DNA of 64,000 nt from VXYL01 sp965200375 (GTDB lineage: Bacteria > Pseudomonadota > Gammaproteobacteria > Pseudomonadales > Azotimanducaceae), in the NCBI GenBank assembly GCA_965200375.1, contig OZ241353.1, positions 1,240,001 to 1,304,000 of the forward strand. The letters run 5' to 3'. Of this stretch, positions 29,930 through 38,399 are shown in pieces (the first letter of the stretch is position 1; every line of letters begins with the position of its first letter). A program made the position numbers and the translations under genes. The notes below the pieces were generated by a model. The model made no database searches, was not told where the DNA came from, and worked only from the letters and a program-made list of their open reading frames with translations.

Positions 29930-31762
29930 TTGAGTGGCTGTGCGCCGGGCGCGATCTGCGGAGTTCTCGGCGGCGACCCGAGGCCGGCGCTGGACGCCAT
30001 GCTGGATGCGCTGGCCGACTACGGGCCGGAGCGCGTCGCGGACCGAAACGCGCGGCCGTTCGGCAGCATCCTGCTCGGCTGCCGGCACGGGGCCGGCACA
30101 GGCGAGCCGGCGCTCGCCGTCGACGCCGGGGCTGGCGTGGTGCTGGCGGCGGACGCCCGCATCGACGATCGCGGCCCGCTGTGCGATGCGCTCGGGATTC
30201 CGCATCCGGAGCGCGGCCGCCTCGCCGACGCCGATCTCGTGCTGCGGGCGTTCGCGCGCTGGGGCGAGGCGTGCCCGCGGCATCTCGTCGGCGACTACGC
30301 CTTCGCCGCATGGGACGGTCGCCGCGGAGCGCTGTTCTGCGCCCGCGACCACATCGGCGCTCGGCCCTTCTACTACGCGCTGGCAGGCGATCGGTTCGTC
30401 TTCGCCAGCTCGGTCGAGGCGGTGCTTCGGGCGCCGGGCGTCTCCGGCGCGCTGGACGAGCGGATGGTTGCCACCCGCCTGTCCAGCTTGCGGGTGGACT
30501 ATTCCGAACGCACGTTCTACCGGGCGGTGTGCAAGCTGCCGGCAGGCCATGCGCTCGCCGTCGAAATGACCGGCGCGGGCTTCGGGATGCGCGTCGAGCG
30601 GCATTGGCGTCCCGAGCGGACGCCTCCGGCGGCGGCCGCCTCGGACGACGCCCATGCGGAGCGGTTCCTCGAACTGTTCGAGAAGGCGGTGCGCGACAGG
30701 CTGCGCGGCGGGCCCGTGTGTACGCACCTCTCCGGCGGCTTGGATTCTTCGAGCGTTGCGACGCTGGCCGCCCGGGAACTGCGGCGCCAGGGGCGTCCGG
30801 CGCCTCCCGCCTTCAGCTGGTTGCCGGCGCTCGACCCGCCGCCCAAGGCGGAGCATGAGCGGGAGTACGCCCTGATCGACGCGGTGTGCGCCCGGGAACG
30901 GCTGCGGGTGTTCCACGGCACGCCCGGCCCCGAGGTGGTCGTGGACGTGCTGCGGCGCGACGGAACGCTGGAGGGCGCGAATTTCCACGACGAAGTGGTG
31001 CTGCGGAGCGCCTCCCGGATGGGGATGCGGGTGCTGCTGTCCGGCTACGGCGGGGACCAGTGCGTGTCGTTCAATGGGCGCGGGCACTGGGCGCACTTGC
31101 TGCTGCGCGGACGCTGGCGGACGCTGGCCGCCGAGCTGCGCGCCTGGGATTGGCCCCCGCGGCGCAGCCTAGCGCACCTCGCGCTGTCGCTTCTCCACCC
31201 CCGGCTCCCGAGGACGCTCCGCCTGTGGCGCAGCGGGCAGAGCGTGCATCCGCCGATGTTCATCGACCCGGGCTTCGCCCGGCGGGCGAAGCCTTCGGCG
31301 CCGCCGATCCCGCGGATGATCGGCGTGCGGCGCGCGCAGCTGTTCTTTCTGCTGAACGGGGAGATCGGCGCCGCCTTGGAGAGGGACCGGGTCCAGGCCG
31401 TCCGGTGGGGGATGGAATACCGCTATCCCCTGCTGGATCGGCGGCTCCTGGAGTTCGCCCTGGGGCTCCCGCCCGAGCAGTTCCGCCGCGTCGGCCACAG
31501 CCGCTGGCTGATGCGCCACGCGCTGCGCCGCGCTTTGCCGCCCGAGGTGTGCTGGAACCGCCGCAAGGACGATCCGGCACGGAGCGAGCCGCTCGAGGAC
31601 GCGCTTGCCGAGGCGTGGCCCGCGGTTCGGCGCCAGATCGCCGGCAGCGCGCCCTCCCGCGCGCGCTACGTCGACCTGCCGGCCCTGCTGGAGCACCTGG
31701 AGGACGGGTCCCTGTCGCGGCTCGGCCTCCTTTTTCCGGCGCTGCACTTCCTGGACTACTGA
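29930..31762 (+). CDS. Asparagine synthetase homologue, lasso-cyclase-like
   Basis: 610 residues from TTG 29930, which has GGAG 9 nt upstream and begins M-S-G-C-A-P-G-A-I-C-G-V; the in-frame start at 29873 would overlap the peptide gene. The N-terminal glutaminase-like domain lacks the Cys2 nucleophile of AsnB but keeps the fold (L-V-G-D-Y-A-F-A-A-W-D). The synthetase domain has PP-loop S-G-G-L-D-S-S at 268-274 and S-G-Y-G-G-D-Q at 371-377, followed by an M-E-Y-R-Y-P-L-L-D block. Such ATP-dependent amide-bond formers include lasso peptide cyclases (McjC type), which activate an Asp/Glu side chain for macrolactam closure. Position right after a precursor-like gene favours that role. Confidence 0.82.
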   Translation: MSGCAPGAICGVLGGDPRPALDAMLDALADYGPERVADRNARPFGSILLGCRHGAGTGEPALAVDAGAGVVLAADARIDDRGPLCDALGIPHPERGRLADADLVLRAFARWGEACPRHLVGDYAFAAWDGRRGALFCARDHIGARPFYYALAGDRFVFASSVEAVLRAPGVSGALDERMVATRLSSLRVDYSERTFYRAVCKLPAGHALAVEMTGAGFGMRVERHWRPERTPPAAAASDDAHAERFLELFEKAVRDRLRGGPVCTHLSGGLDSSSVATLAARELRRQGRPAPPAFSWLPALDPPPKAEHEREYALIDAVCARERLRVFHGTPGPEVVVDVLRRDGTLEGANFHDEVVLRSASRMGMRVLLSGYGGDQCVSFNGRGHWAHLLLRGRWRTLAAELRAWDWPPRRSLAHLALSLLHPRLPRTLRLWRSGQSVHPPMFIDPGFARRAKPSAPPIPRMIGVRRAQLFFLLNGEIGAALERDRVQAVRWGMEYRYPLLDRRLLEFALGLPPEQFRRVGHSRWLMRHALRRALPPEVCWNRRKDDPARSEPLEDALAEAWPAVRRQIAGSAPSRARYVDLPALLEHLEDGSLSRLGLLFPALHFLDY

Positions 31763-31805
31763 GCGATACTCCTTGGCCCGTCCGCGTGGTCGCCTGCGAA
31801 GGGCC

Positions 31806-32444
31806 GTGTGCGTCGCCGCATTGCAACCCGTTCGAAAGCCCTGCGCCGTGCGCCGGCTCGCGGCCGTGGAGGCCGGTCCCCTTGCGGCGCGGGTCGCCCG
31901 GCTCTCGGACGCGGCGTGGAACCGGGCCAGCGCCGCCAGGGAAAACGACTTCCCGTGCTTCGCCCACACCCGGCACATCGTCTTCCGGTTCGCCCGCCCG
32001 GACGAAGCCGGGTACGTTTGCCATGCGAATCCGGGCTGGGACCTCTGGCGGCGCTGGCTGCTGCCGGTCATGGCGCAGGCGTCCGCGCGCTACGGCTACG
32101 CCGAACCCGCCTATCCCAAGGCCATGCTGGCGCGGCTCGCCGCCGGCCACGGCATCGATCCCCACGTGGACGCCGGCCCCGCGAACCCCCTTGCCCACAA
32201 GGTCCACGTGCCGCTCGCCACCAATCCCCGGGCGACGCTGACGGTCGCCGGCGCCGCCTTCCATCTGCATGCCGGCTACGCTTGGGAGGTCAACAACCTC
32301 GCCGTCCACGGCGCCTTCAACGGCGGCTTGCGGGACCGCGTCCACCTCGTCTTCGAGGTGTTCGAAGGCGCGGGGCTGGAATGGCGAGCGAGCCAGCGGC
32401 CGACCCCGCCTCGCGCAGGAGCGCGGATCGGAACGAACCGCTAG
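31806..32444 (+). CDS. Aspartyl/asparaginyl beta-hydroxylase family protein
   Basis: About 212 residues; start uncertain between GTG 31806 (GAAGGG upstream) and GTG 31848. A 2-oxoglutarate/Fe(II) jelly-roll enzyme of the PF05118 type: iron ligands H-V-D at 120-122, distal His168 (A-V-H-G-A-F-N), and the R-V-H-L-V-F-E-V-F strand. Family members hydroxylate the beta-carbon of Asp or Asn; a comparable oxygenase hydroxylates Asp in the lasso peptide canucin. The candidate precursor offers core Asp residues at positions 11 and 25. It follows the cyclase-like gene by 43 nt, and its 3' end meets a convergent membrane-protein gene with a 4-bp overlap. Confidence 0.8.
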   Translation: MCVAALQPVRKPCAVRRLAAVEAGPLAARVARLSDAAWNRASAARENDFPCFAHTRHIVFRFARPDEAGYVCHANPGWDLWRRWLLPVMAQASARYGYAEPAYPKAMLARLAAGHGIDPHVDAGPANPLAHKVHVPLATNPRATLTVAGAAFHLHAGYAWEVNNLAVHGAFNGGLRDRVHLVFEVFEGAGLEWRASQRPTPPRAGARIGTNR

Positions 32445-34162
32445 GAAAACGGACAGACGACATCCTCTCGACACGGGAAGCGGCACAGCCGGGGCGCGGC
32501 GCAGCGCCGGCGCACTTCGGCCATGTCGTAGAGGAACAGGAGCCGGTTGTCCGGGGTCAGGGTCCGAGCGTTCGGAATCCTGGCCGCCGCCACGAAGTCC
32601 GCGAACCGGCCGGGGCTCCAACGCCGGATCAGAACGGAGTCGGCAAACAAGAAGCGCAGCACGGCGGCACGCCCCCGTCCCGCTTGGAACCGCATGGCCC
32701 CAGGTGCAACGAGGATCTTCTTGCCTCTCGCCACACGCATGATCCGATCGCTGTCCGCCAGCACCGTGCGCAGCGTGGTGGCCGCTCCCGGGTCCCGGTG
32801 CAGTCGCCCGACGTGGAAGGCGGAGGCCACGAAGGCCGTGCATGCCAACGCCGCCAGAGCGGCGGTTGCCGCCCGGCGGCGCGCTCGGAACCGAGGCCGG
32901 CCGGCGCTCGGCGGCAGCGCGATCAGCAGCGCGAACAGCGCCAGCGGCGCGCCGACGTGGAACATCGCCTCGAAGATGTCCCAGCTGAAGAACGAACCGT
33001 CCGGATGCGACTCCGATGGGAGCCCGTAGGCGATCAGGGTGTTCGGCATGCCAACCGCCCAGCAGCAGCCGACCAGCGCCAGCGACGCCAGCGCCAGTGC
33101 CGCGCCTCCGCCGCCCCGGGCGGCCAGCGCCGCCGCGGCGCCGGCCACGGTCGCGAGCCCGGCGCCGCCGAGCAGCTTCCAGCCGGGCCATCCGATGTCG
33201 AAGCGCGACGCTGCGTACGGCGCCAGCGCCAGGCCGATCCGGTGCAGCTGGTCCTCGGCGAGCGCCCGCCAGTGCCCGTCCAGGCTGCCGAGGACCGATC
33301 TGCGCGGGATGGCCTTCACGGAAGGCAAATTCCGGAAGGCCCTCTCGCCGTCCAGCGCGAAGTACTCCCGGAGGAAGTTCTGCAGCAGCACGGCCAGCCC
33401 GAACAGGAAGGCCAGGGCGCCGAGCAGCAGCAGCCGCCGGCACTCCGCCCGGTTCCTTCCGGCGAGCGCCGCCGCCAGGCCGAGGCCCAGGAACGGCGCC
33501 AGGAGGGCGTAGACGTGCCAGCCCAGCAGCAGCGCCGTGCAGACCTTGGCCAGCAGCTGGCCGAAGCGCGGCGCCGCGTCCGGCGCGAGGCCGGTTCCCC
33601 GGGGGCCGCAGTAGCAGGCGATGCCGTGGAAGGCCAGCATGACGGCGAACAGGTCCATCGAGCCTTCGGTGGCGACCGCGTCGCAGGCGCGCAGGGCGGC
33701 GTAGGAGCCGAAGGCGGCCAGCGTGGCGGCGAGCACCAGCCAGCGGCGCCCGACGAGCCGCGCCAGGGAGAAGTAGGCGAGCACCGCGGCGGCGGCGAAG
33801 CAGGCCAGCATGAGCATGCGCGCCGCCTGCAGCTGCCCAGCCAGATCCCCCGGTCGCGTCGAGACGGCGAGCTTGACGAGGCCGGCGCCCAGCGGCGGGA
33901 AGCGGTTGTACGCCCGATAGACCACGTCGCCCTCGGCGTCCACCCCGCGGGAATAGAGGCCCAGCCAGCCGTGTTCAGGCGAGAGGTTCTTGGCTGTCGC
34001 GAGGTGGTTGAAGGTGATGTGGTCGATGCGGTGGAAGGGCCGGTGAAGCGGCCCCGCCTCGTAGAGCAGGGGGAAGAGGGTGGCGAGCGACGCCAGCAGC
34101 GCAACGAGCGGCCAGAGGCGGCCACGGGTTCGCGCATGTGATGCCGCAGACGACTCGACCAA
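32441..34162 (-). CDS. Polytopic membrane protein of unknown function, glycosyltransferase-like
   Basis: 573 residues, TTG start 15 nt after ssb. Roughly ten hydrophobic segments follow a short cytoplasmic N-terminus; an extracytoplasmic loop after the first helix contains charged and aromatic residues (H-R-I-D-H-I-T-F-N-H). The architecture resembles the GT-C/PMT-like membrane glycosyltransferases, but I see no decisive DE/DD motif. The C-terminal about 110 residues are soluble. It could be co-transcribed with ssb. No link to the peptide cluster is evident beyond convergence. Confidence 0.6.
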   Translation of the reverse strand: MVESSAASHARTRGRLWPLVALLASLATLFPLLYEAGPLHRPFHRIDHITFNHLATAKNLSPEHGWLGLYSRGVDAEGDVVYRAYNRFPPLGAGLVKLAVSTRPGDLAGQLQAARMLMLACFAAAAVLAYFSLARLVGRRWLVLAATLAAFGSYAALRACDAVATEGSMDLFAVMLAFHGIACYCGPRGTGLAPDAAPRFGQLLAKVCTALLLGWHVYALLAPFLGLGLAAALAGRNRAECRRLLLLGALAFLFGLAVLLQNFLREYFALDGERAFRNLPSVKAIPRRSVLGSLDGHWRALAEDQLHRIGLALAPYAASRFDIGWPGWKLLGGAGLATVAGAAAALAARGGGGAALALASLALVGCCWAVGMPNTLIAYGLPSESHPDGSFFSWDIFEAMFHVGAPLALFALLIALPPSAGRPRFRARRRAATAALAALACTAFVASAFHVGRLHRDPGAATTLRTVLADSDRIMRVARGKKILVAPGAMRFQAGRGRAAVLRFLFADSVLIRRWSPGRFADFVAAARIPNARTLTPDNRLLFLYDMAEVRRRCAAPRLCRFPCREDVVCPFS

Positions 34163-34177
34163 GCTGGGGAGCGCCGC

Positions 34178-34654
34178 TCAGAACGGGATGTCGTCCTCGA
34201 AGTCGTCCTCCGGCGGGGGCGGCGGCGGTTCCGCCCGGGGGCCGGTGCGCGGCTGGGCGGGCCCGGCGCGTTGGTCCTGCGGGCCGCTCTCTTGCGGCGG
34301 CACGTAGCCGCCTTCGCCGCGGCTGTCGAGCATCTGCATTTCCCGGGCCACCACCTCCGTGGTGTAGCGGGTCTGGCCGTCCTGGCCTTCCCAGGAGCGG
34401 GTTTGCAGCCAGCCCTCGATGTACACCTTGGAGCCCTTGCGCAGGTACTCCCCGCAGATCTCCGCCAGCCGCCGAAAGCACACCACGCGGTGCCACTCGG
34501 TGCGCTCCCGCCGCTCGTTGGTGGCGCGGTCCGTCCAGCTATCGCTGGTGGCCAGGGAGAAGTTGGCCACGGCCTGCTGGCTCTGGGTGTAGCGCATCTC
34601 CGGGTCCCGCCCCAGATTGCCGATCAGGATGACCTTGTTGACGCCTCGGGCCAT
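34178..34654 (-). CDS. ssb: Single-stranded DNA-binding protein
   Basis: 158 residues. OB-fold N-terminus beginning A-R-G-V-N-K-V-I-L-I-G-N-L-G-R-D-P-E, with W-H-R-V-V and K-V-Y-I-E-G-W-L-Q-T-R. A Gly/Pro/Gln-rich linker leads to an acidic tip ending D-D-I-P-F, the site that docks replication and repair proteins. Length is typical. It is transcribed divergently from a GST gene across 179 bp. Coats ssDNA in replication, recombination and repair. Confidence 0.97.
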   Translation of the reverse strand: MARGVNKVILIGNLGRDPEMRYTQSQQAVANFSLATSDSWTDRATNERRERTEWHRVVCFRRLAEICGEYLRKGSKVYIEGWLQTRSWEGQDGQTRYTTEVVAREMQMLDSRGEGGYVPPQESGPQDQRAGPAQPRTGPRAEPPPPPPEDDFEDDIPF

Positions 34655-34833
34655 GGCTGCCTCGTTGCTCCGCGAGTTGTGGCGGCTAGTCTAGCGCACG
34701 CCCGGCGGCTGGCCACGGGGCAAAGTCCGCACCGCCTGTGCGCTCTGGCTCACGCCGCAGCCGCTTCCGCGTCGGTCGCAGCAGCAAGGCGGCGGGTACA
34801 CTGGCCGCCCATGCTGGTTCCCAAGGGACGATC

Positions 34834-35451
34834 GTGATTCGACTGTTCTGGCATCCGCGCACCCGCGCCGCCCGGGCCGTGTGGATGCTCGAGGAAGCCG
34901 GCGTGCCCTACGAGCGCGTGTTCGTGGACATCGCCAACCAGGACGCCAGGCGGAGCGCCGCCTTTCTGGCCGCCAGTCCGATGGGCAAGGTGCCGGCCAT
35001 CGAAGACGGCGCCGTGCGCATGGCGGATTCCGCCGCCATCTGCCTGTACCTCGCGGACCGCTACCCGCAGCGCGCCCTGGCGCCGGCGGTGGCCGACCCG
35101 CGCCGGGGCGCCTACCTGTTCTGGATGACCTACGCGCCCGGGGCGATGGAGCCGGCGATGGCGGAGAAGCTCGCGGGAACGTCGACCAACCGCTACTCGG
35201 CGGGCTGGGGCGACTTCGATCTGATGGTGGAGGTCCTGGAGAAGGCCCTTGCCCAAGGCCCCTGGCTGCTTGGCAACGGTTTCAGCGCGGCGGACGTGAT
35301 GGTGGGGTCCTCCCTGCACTTCATGCAGCTGTTCAAGATGCTGCCGGAGTCGCCGGTGCTGGCCGGCTACGTCGAGCGCTGCACTGCCCGCCCGGCGTGG
35401 CAGGCGGCGATGGCCGGCGAGGCCGAGCAGCAGGAACCGGCGGCGTCGTGA
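34834..35451 (+). CDS. Glutathione S-transferase family protein
   Basis: 205 residues from GTG 34834 (AAGGGA upstream). The N-terminal thioredoxin-like domain (T-R-A-A-R-A-V-W-M-L-E-E-A-G-V-P-Y) with the cis-Pro/glutathione-binding block G-K-V-P-A-I-E-D and M-A-D-S-A-A-I-C is followed by the all-helical C-terminal domain (F-S-A-A-D-V-M-V). Probable glutathione-dependent detoxification or isomerase. Its TGA overlaps a GTG of the next frame, so translation may be coupled to the PLP enzyme gene. Confidence 0.88.
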   Translation: MIRLFWHPRTRAARAVWMLEEAGVPYERVFVDIANQDARRSAAFLAASPMGKVPAIEDGAVRMADSAAICLYLADRYPQRALAPAVADPRRGAYLFWMTYAPGAMEPAMAEKLAGTSTNRYSAGWGDFDLMVEVLEKALAQGPWLLGNGFSAADVMVGSSLHFMQLFKMLPESPVLAGYVERCTARPAWQAAMAGEAEQQEPAAS

Positions 35452-35492
35452 CGGCCGGCGCCCCGGCGGAGCGCCGAGGCGGCAAGGACGCC

Positions 35493-36716
35493 ATGCGCGG
35501 CTTCACCACCGCCATCGTCCATTCGGACCGCTTGGACGCGGTGGAACACGGCTCGCTGCACAAGCCGGTACACGCCACCGTGGCCTACGGCTACGAGAAC
35601 GCCCAGGACCTCGCGGACGTCTTCCAGGGCAAGCGACCCGGCTACTCCTACGGGCGCCAGGTGAACCCGACGGTCTCCGCCCTGGAGAAGAAGATCAGCC
35701 GCATGGAGCGCGGTGCGGCCACCGTGTGCTTCGGCACCGGCATGGCGGCAATCGGCACGCTGCTGTTCGCGCTGCTGCGGCGCGGCGACCACTTCGTCTC
35801 CAGCGCCTTCCTGTTCGGCAACACGAGCAGCCTGTTCCGCAGCTTCGCCCGCCACGGCGTGGAGGTGACCTTCGTGGACGCCACCAGCACGGCGGCGGTG
35901 GCGGCGGCGCTGCGCCCGGAGACGCGGCTGGTGTTCGCGGAGACCATCGCCAACCCGCGCACCCAGGTGACGGACCTCGCCGGCATCGGCTCGCTCTGCC
36001 GCGAGCGTTCCCTGGTGTACGTGGTGGACAACACCATGACCTCGCCGTATCTGTTCCAGCCGGTGGGCGTGGAGGCGTCCTTGATCGTCAACAGCCTCAC
36101 CAAGTACATCGGCGGCCACGGCAATGCCCTCGGCGGCGCGGTGACGGAAACCGGGCGCTTCGACTGGCGCCGCTACGCCAACATCCAGGACATCTACCGC
36201 AAGGGCGACCCCGGCGGCTGGGCCGTCGCCCAGCTGCGCAAGAAGGGGCTGCGCGACTTCGGCGCCGCACTGGCGCCGGACGCGGCGCACCAGCTCGCCA
36301 TCGGCAGCGAGACGCTGGCGCTGCGCCTGGAACGCCAGTGCGCCAACGCCAGCGCCCTGGCGCGGATGCTCCGCGCCCATCGACAGGTGCGCCGCGTGTA
36401 CTACCCGGGCCTGCCGGAACACCCGCAGCATGAACGGGCGGCGGCGCTGTTCCGCCATCCCGGCGCCTTGTTCAGCTTCGAGCTGCGCGAAGGCGCGGAT
36501 GCCTTCGCGTTTCTGGATCGGCTGCGGGTGGTGGTGAAGTCCAGCAATCTCGGCGACAACCGCACCTTGGCGATTCCGGTGGCGCAGACCATCTACTTCG
36601 AGATGGGCCCCGAGCGCCGCGCCAGCATGGGCATCGCGGAGAACCTGGTGCGCATCTCCGCCGGCATCGAGGACGCCGAGGATCTGCTGGCGGACTTCGA
36701 ACAGGCGCTCGGCTAG
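35493..36716 (+). CDS. Cystathionine gamma-synthase family PLP enzyme
   Basis: 407 residues from ATG 35493 (AAGGA five nt upstream); an alternative GTG 35448 overlaps the GST stop and would add 15 residues. Fold type I, Cys/Met-metabolism family: Y-S-Y-G-R-Q-V-N-P-T near the N-terminus, V-D-N-T-M-T-S-P-Y, and PLP Lys204 in S-L-T-K-Y-I-G-G-H-G. Belongs to the branch annotated simply as cystathionine gamma-synthase family. It could act as synthase, gamma-lyase or O-acyl-homoserine sulfhydrylase. The 3' end overlaps the convergent ccoP gene by 4 bp. Confidence 0.87.
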   Translation: MRGFTTAIVHSDRLDAVEHGSLHKPVHATVAYGYENAQDLADVFQGKRPGYSYGRQVNPTVSALEKKISRMERGAATVCFGTGMAAIGTLLFALLRRGDHFVSSAFLFGNTSSLFRSFARHGVEVTFVDATSTAAVAAALRPETRLVFAETIANPRTQVTDLAGIGSLCRERSLVYVVDNTMTSPYLFQPVGVEASLIVNSLTKYIGGHGNALGGAVTETGRFDWRRYANIQDIYRKGDPGGWAVAQLRKKGLRDFGAALAPDAAHQLAIGSETLALRLERQCANASALARMLRAHRQVRRVYYPGLPEHPQHERAAALFRHPGALFSFELREGADAFAFLDRLRVVVKSSNLGDNRTLAIPVAQTIYFEMGPERRASMGIAENLVRISAGIEDAEDLLADFEQALG

Positions 36717-37609
36717 GGCTTGCCGCCCGCCTTCGTCAGCCAAGCCACCAGCAGCCGAATCTGCAAGTCGTCCAAACGTTCCCCGAATGCTGGCATTTCG
36801 CCGCTGCGGCCATTGCGGACGGATTCTTCCAAGGCTGCGGAGTCGCCGCCGTAGAGGTAGATGTCGTTGGCGAGGTCGGGGCCGCCGAGGAGCGGCTGGC
36901 CGCGGCCGTCGATGCCGTGGCAGGCGATGCAGAGGCGGTCGTAGTGGGCTTTGCCTGGATGTTCGGCAGGCAGGCCGGCGGGCATCTTCCGCAGATAGTC
37001 GACGACTTGCGCCACGCCGTCGTCGCCCAGCGCGGCGCTCCAGCCGACCATCACCGCGGTGCGGCCGTTGCGGATGCTGGCTTCGATATCGCGGGGCGTT
37101 CCGCCCCATTGCCACTCGTCGTCGAGAAGATTGGGAAAGAGCCGTGCCTGGCCTTGCGCGTCGGCGCCGTGACAGGCCGCGCACTCGCGGGCGAACAGCC
37201 GTTCGGCGGTCGCCATAAGCGCCGCGTCGCGCTGCAACTCGTCGAGCGGCGCCTCGGCTGCCGCGGCCCGGTACGGGCCGAAGAGCGCTTGCCAAACGGC
37301 CCTGCTCTCCTCGAAACGCCCGCCTTGGCTCCACTGCAAGGCACCGGAGTAGCTGCCGAGGCCCGGATAGAGCATCAGGTAGACGACGGAGAACACCAGA
37401 CTCGCCAGGATCAGCCAGAACCACCACATCGGCGCGGGATGGTCGCCTTCGCGCAGGTCGTCGTCCCAGACCGGCGATTCGCTCTCCGCTTGTTCCGCTT
37501 GCTCGCCGTTGCCGAAGTAGATGCTGAACACGAACCAGATCAAGGCCAGCACGCTCGCCGCCGTCAGCGCGAACACCCAGCCTGCCCAGAAGTCCACCGG
37601 CATCGTCAT
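36713..37609 (-). CDS. ccoP: cbb3-type cytochrome c oxidase subunit III
   Basis: 298 residues. N-terminal membrane segments at about 10-32 and 62-84, then two c-type heme domains with C-A-A-C-H (143-147) and C-I-A-C-H (227-231), each followed by Met-containing loops. The CcoP role is to pass electrons from soluble cytochromes to CcoO and the CcoN catalytic centre of the high-affinity terminal oxidase. Last gene of ccoNOQP; ATG overlaps the CcoQ stop by 4 bp. Confidence 0.94.
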   Translation of the reverse strand: MTMPVDFWAGWVFALTAASVLALIWFVFSIYFGNGEQAEQAESESPVWDDDLREGDHPAPMWWFWLILASLVFSVVYLMLYPGLGSYSGALQWSQGGRFEESRAVWQALFGPYRAAAAEAPLDELQRDAALMATAERLFARECAACHGADAQGQARLFPNLLDDEWQWGGTPRDIEASIRNGRTAVMVGWSAALGDDGVAQVVDYLRKMPAGLPAEHPGKAHYDRLCIACHGIDGRGQPLLGGPDLANDIYLYGGDSAALEESVRNGRSGEMPAFGERLDDLQIRLLVAWLTKAGGKP

Positions 37610-37788
37610 GAGTCCTCTTCGGGCTGCTCGCCCGGCCCGGCGGGCGCTTCGTCGTGCAAGGGAATTGCCGCCGAGGCGCGATGGGTCTCAATCGGCGAAC
37701 GCCAGAACACCCACACCACCAATGCCGTCATGAACAGCATCACCAGCATGTCGCCAGCGAACAGGAACCACGTCATGGCGTTGCTCAC
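37606..37788 (-). CDS. ccoQ: cbb3-type oxidase small subunit CcoQ
   Basis: 60 residues starting at GTG 37788, which overlaps the ccoO TGA (GTGA); Met5 (37776) is an alternative start. One membrane helix (F-A-G-D-M-L-V-M-L-F-M-T-A-L-V-V-W-V-F) and a short polar tail. Identified by size, single helix and position between ccoO and ccoP. Stabilises the cbb3 complex. Confidence 0.85.
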   Translation of the reverse strand: MSNAMTWFLFAGDMLVMLFMTALVVWVFWRSPIETHRASAAIPLHDEAPAGPGEQPEEDS

Positions 37789-38399
37789 GAAATCCCCGGG
37801 GCCCGCAGGACTTGCAGGTACGCCACCACCGCATCCACTTCCATCTGCCCCACGAGCGCTTCGGGCGCACCTTCGATCTGCTCGTCCGTGTAGGGATGGC
37901 CGAGGCTTCGCAACGCGCGCATCCGGCGTTGGATCGTGCCGTCGTCGGCCGGCCTCTCGCCCAGCCAAGGATAGGCCGGCATGATCGAATCCGGCACCAC
38001 GGCGCGCGGGTCCAGCAGGTGCAGGCGCTGCCAGACGTCCGTGTACTTGCCGCCAATCCGGTGCAGGTCCGGGCCGGTGCGCTTGGAACCCCACAGGAAC
38101 GGCCGGTCGTAGACGGATTCGCCGGCGCGGGAATACGGCCCGTAGCGCCTCACTTCCGCCAGCAGCGGGCGCACCTGCTGCGAGTGGCAGTTGCCGCAGC
38201 CTTCGCGGATGTAGATGTCCCGTCCAACGAGTTGCAGCGCGCCGTAGGGCGCGACGCCCTCGTCCGGCGTACCCAGCGTGTCGTCGAAGATGCTCGGCAG
38301 CACCTGCACCAGGCCGCCGATGGCGGAAACGAACAGAATGCCGAAGATCAGCAGGGCGGCGTTGTTCTCCAACGCGCGATGCAGGCGGACGGCGCTCAT
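37785..38399 (-). CDS. ccoO: cbb3-type cytochrome c oxidase subunit II
   Basis: 204 residues. One N-terminal membrane anchor (about 14-36), the conserved Y-I-R-E-G-C-G-N-C-H-S-Q-Q-V-R-P region with heme motif C68-H72, and Y-D-R-P-F-L-W-G-S-K-R-T-G-P-D-L. Mono-heme subunit of the cbb3 oxidase. Start ATG 38399 overlaps the ccoN stop (ATGA), as expected for a coupled operon. Confidence 0.95.
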   Translation of the reverse strand: MSAVRLHRALENNAALLIFGILFVSAIGGLVQVLPSIFDDTLGTPDEGVAPYGALQLVGRDIYIREGCGNCHSQQVRPLLAEVRRYGPYSRAGESVYDRPFLWGSKRTGPDLHRIGGKYTDVWQRLHLLDPRAVVPDSIMPAYPWLGERPADDGTIQRRMRALRSLGHPYTDEQIEGAPEALVGQMEVDAVVAYLQVLRAPGIS

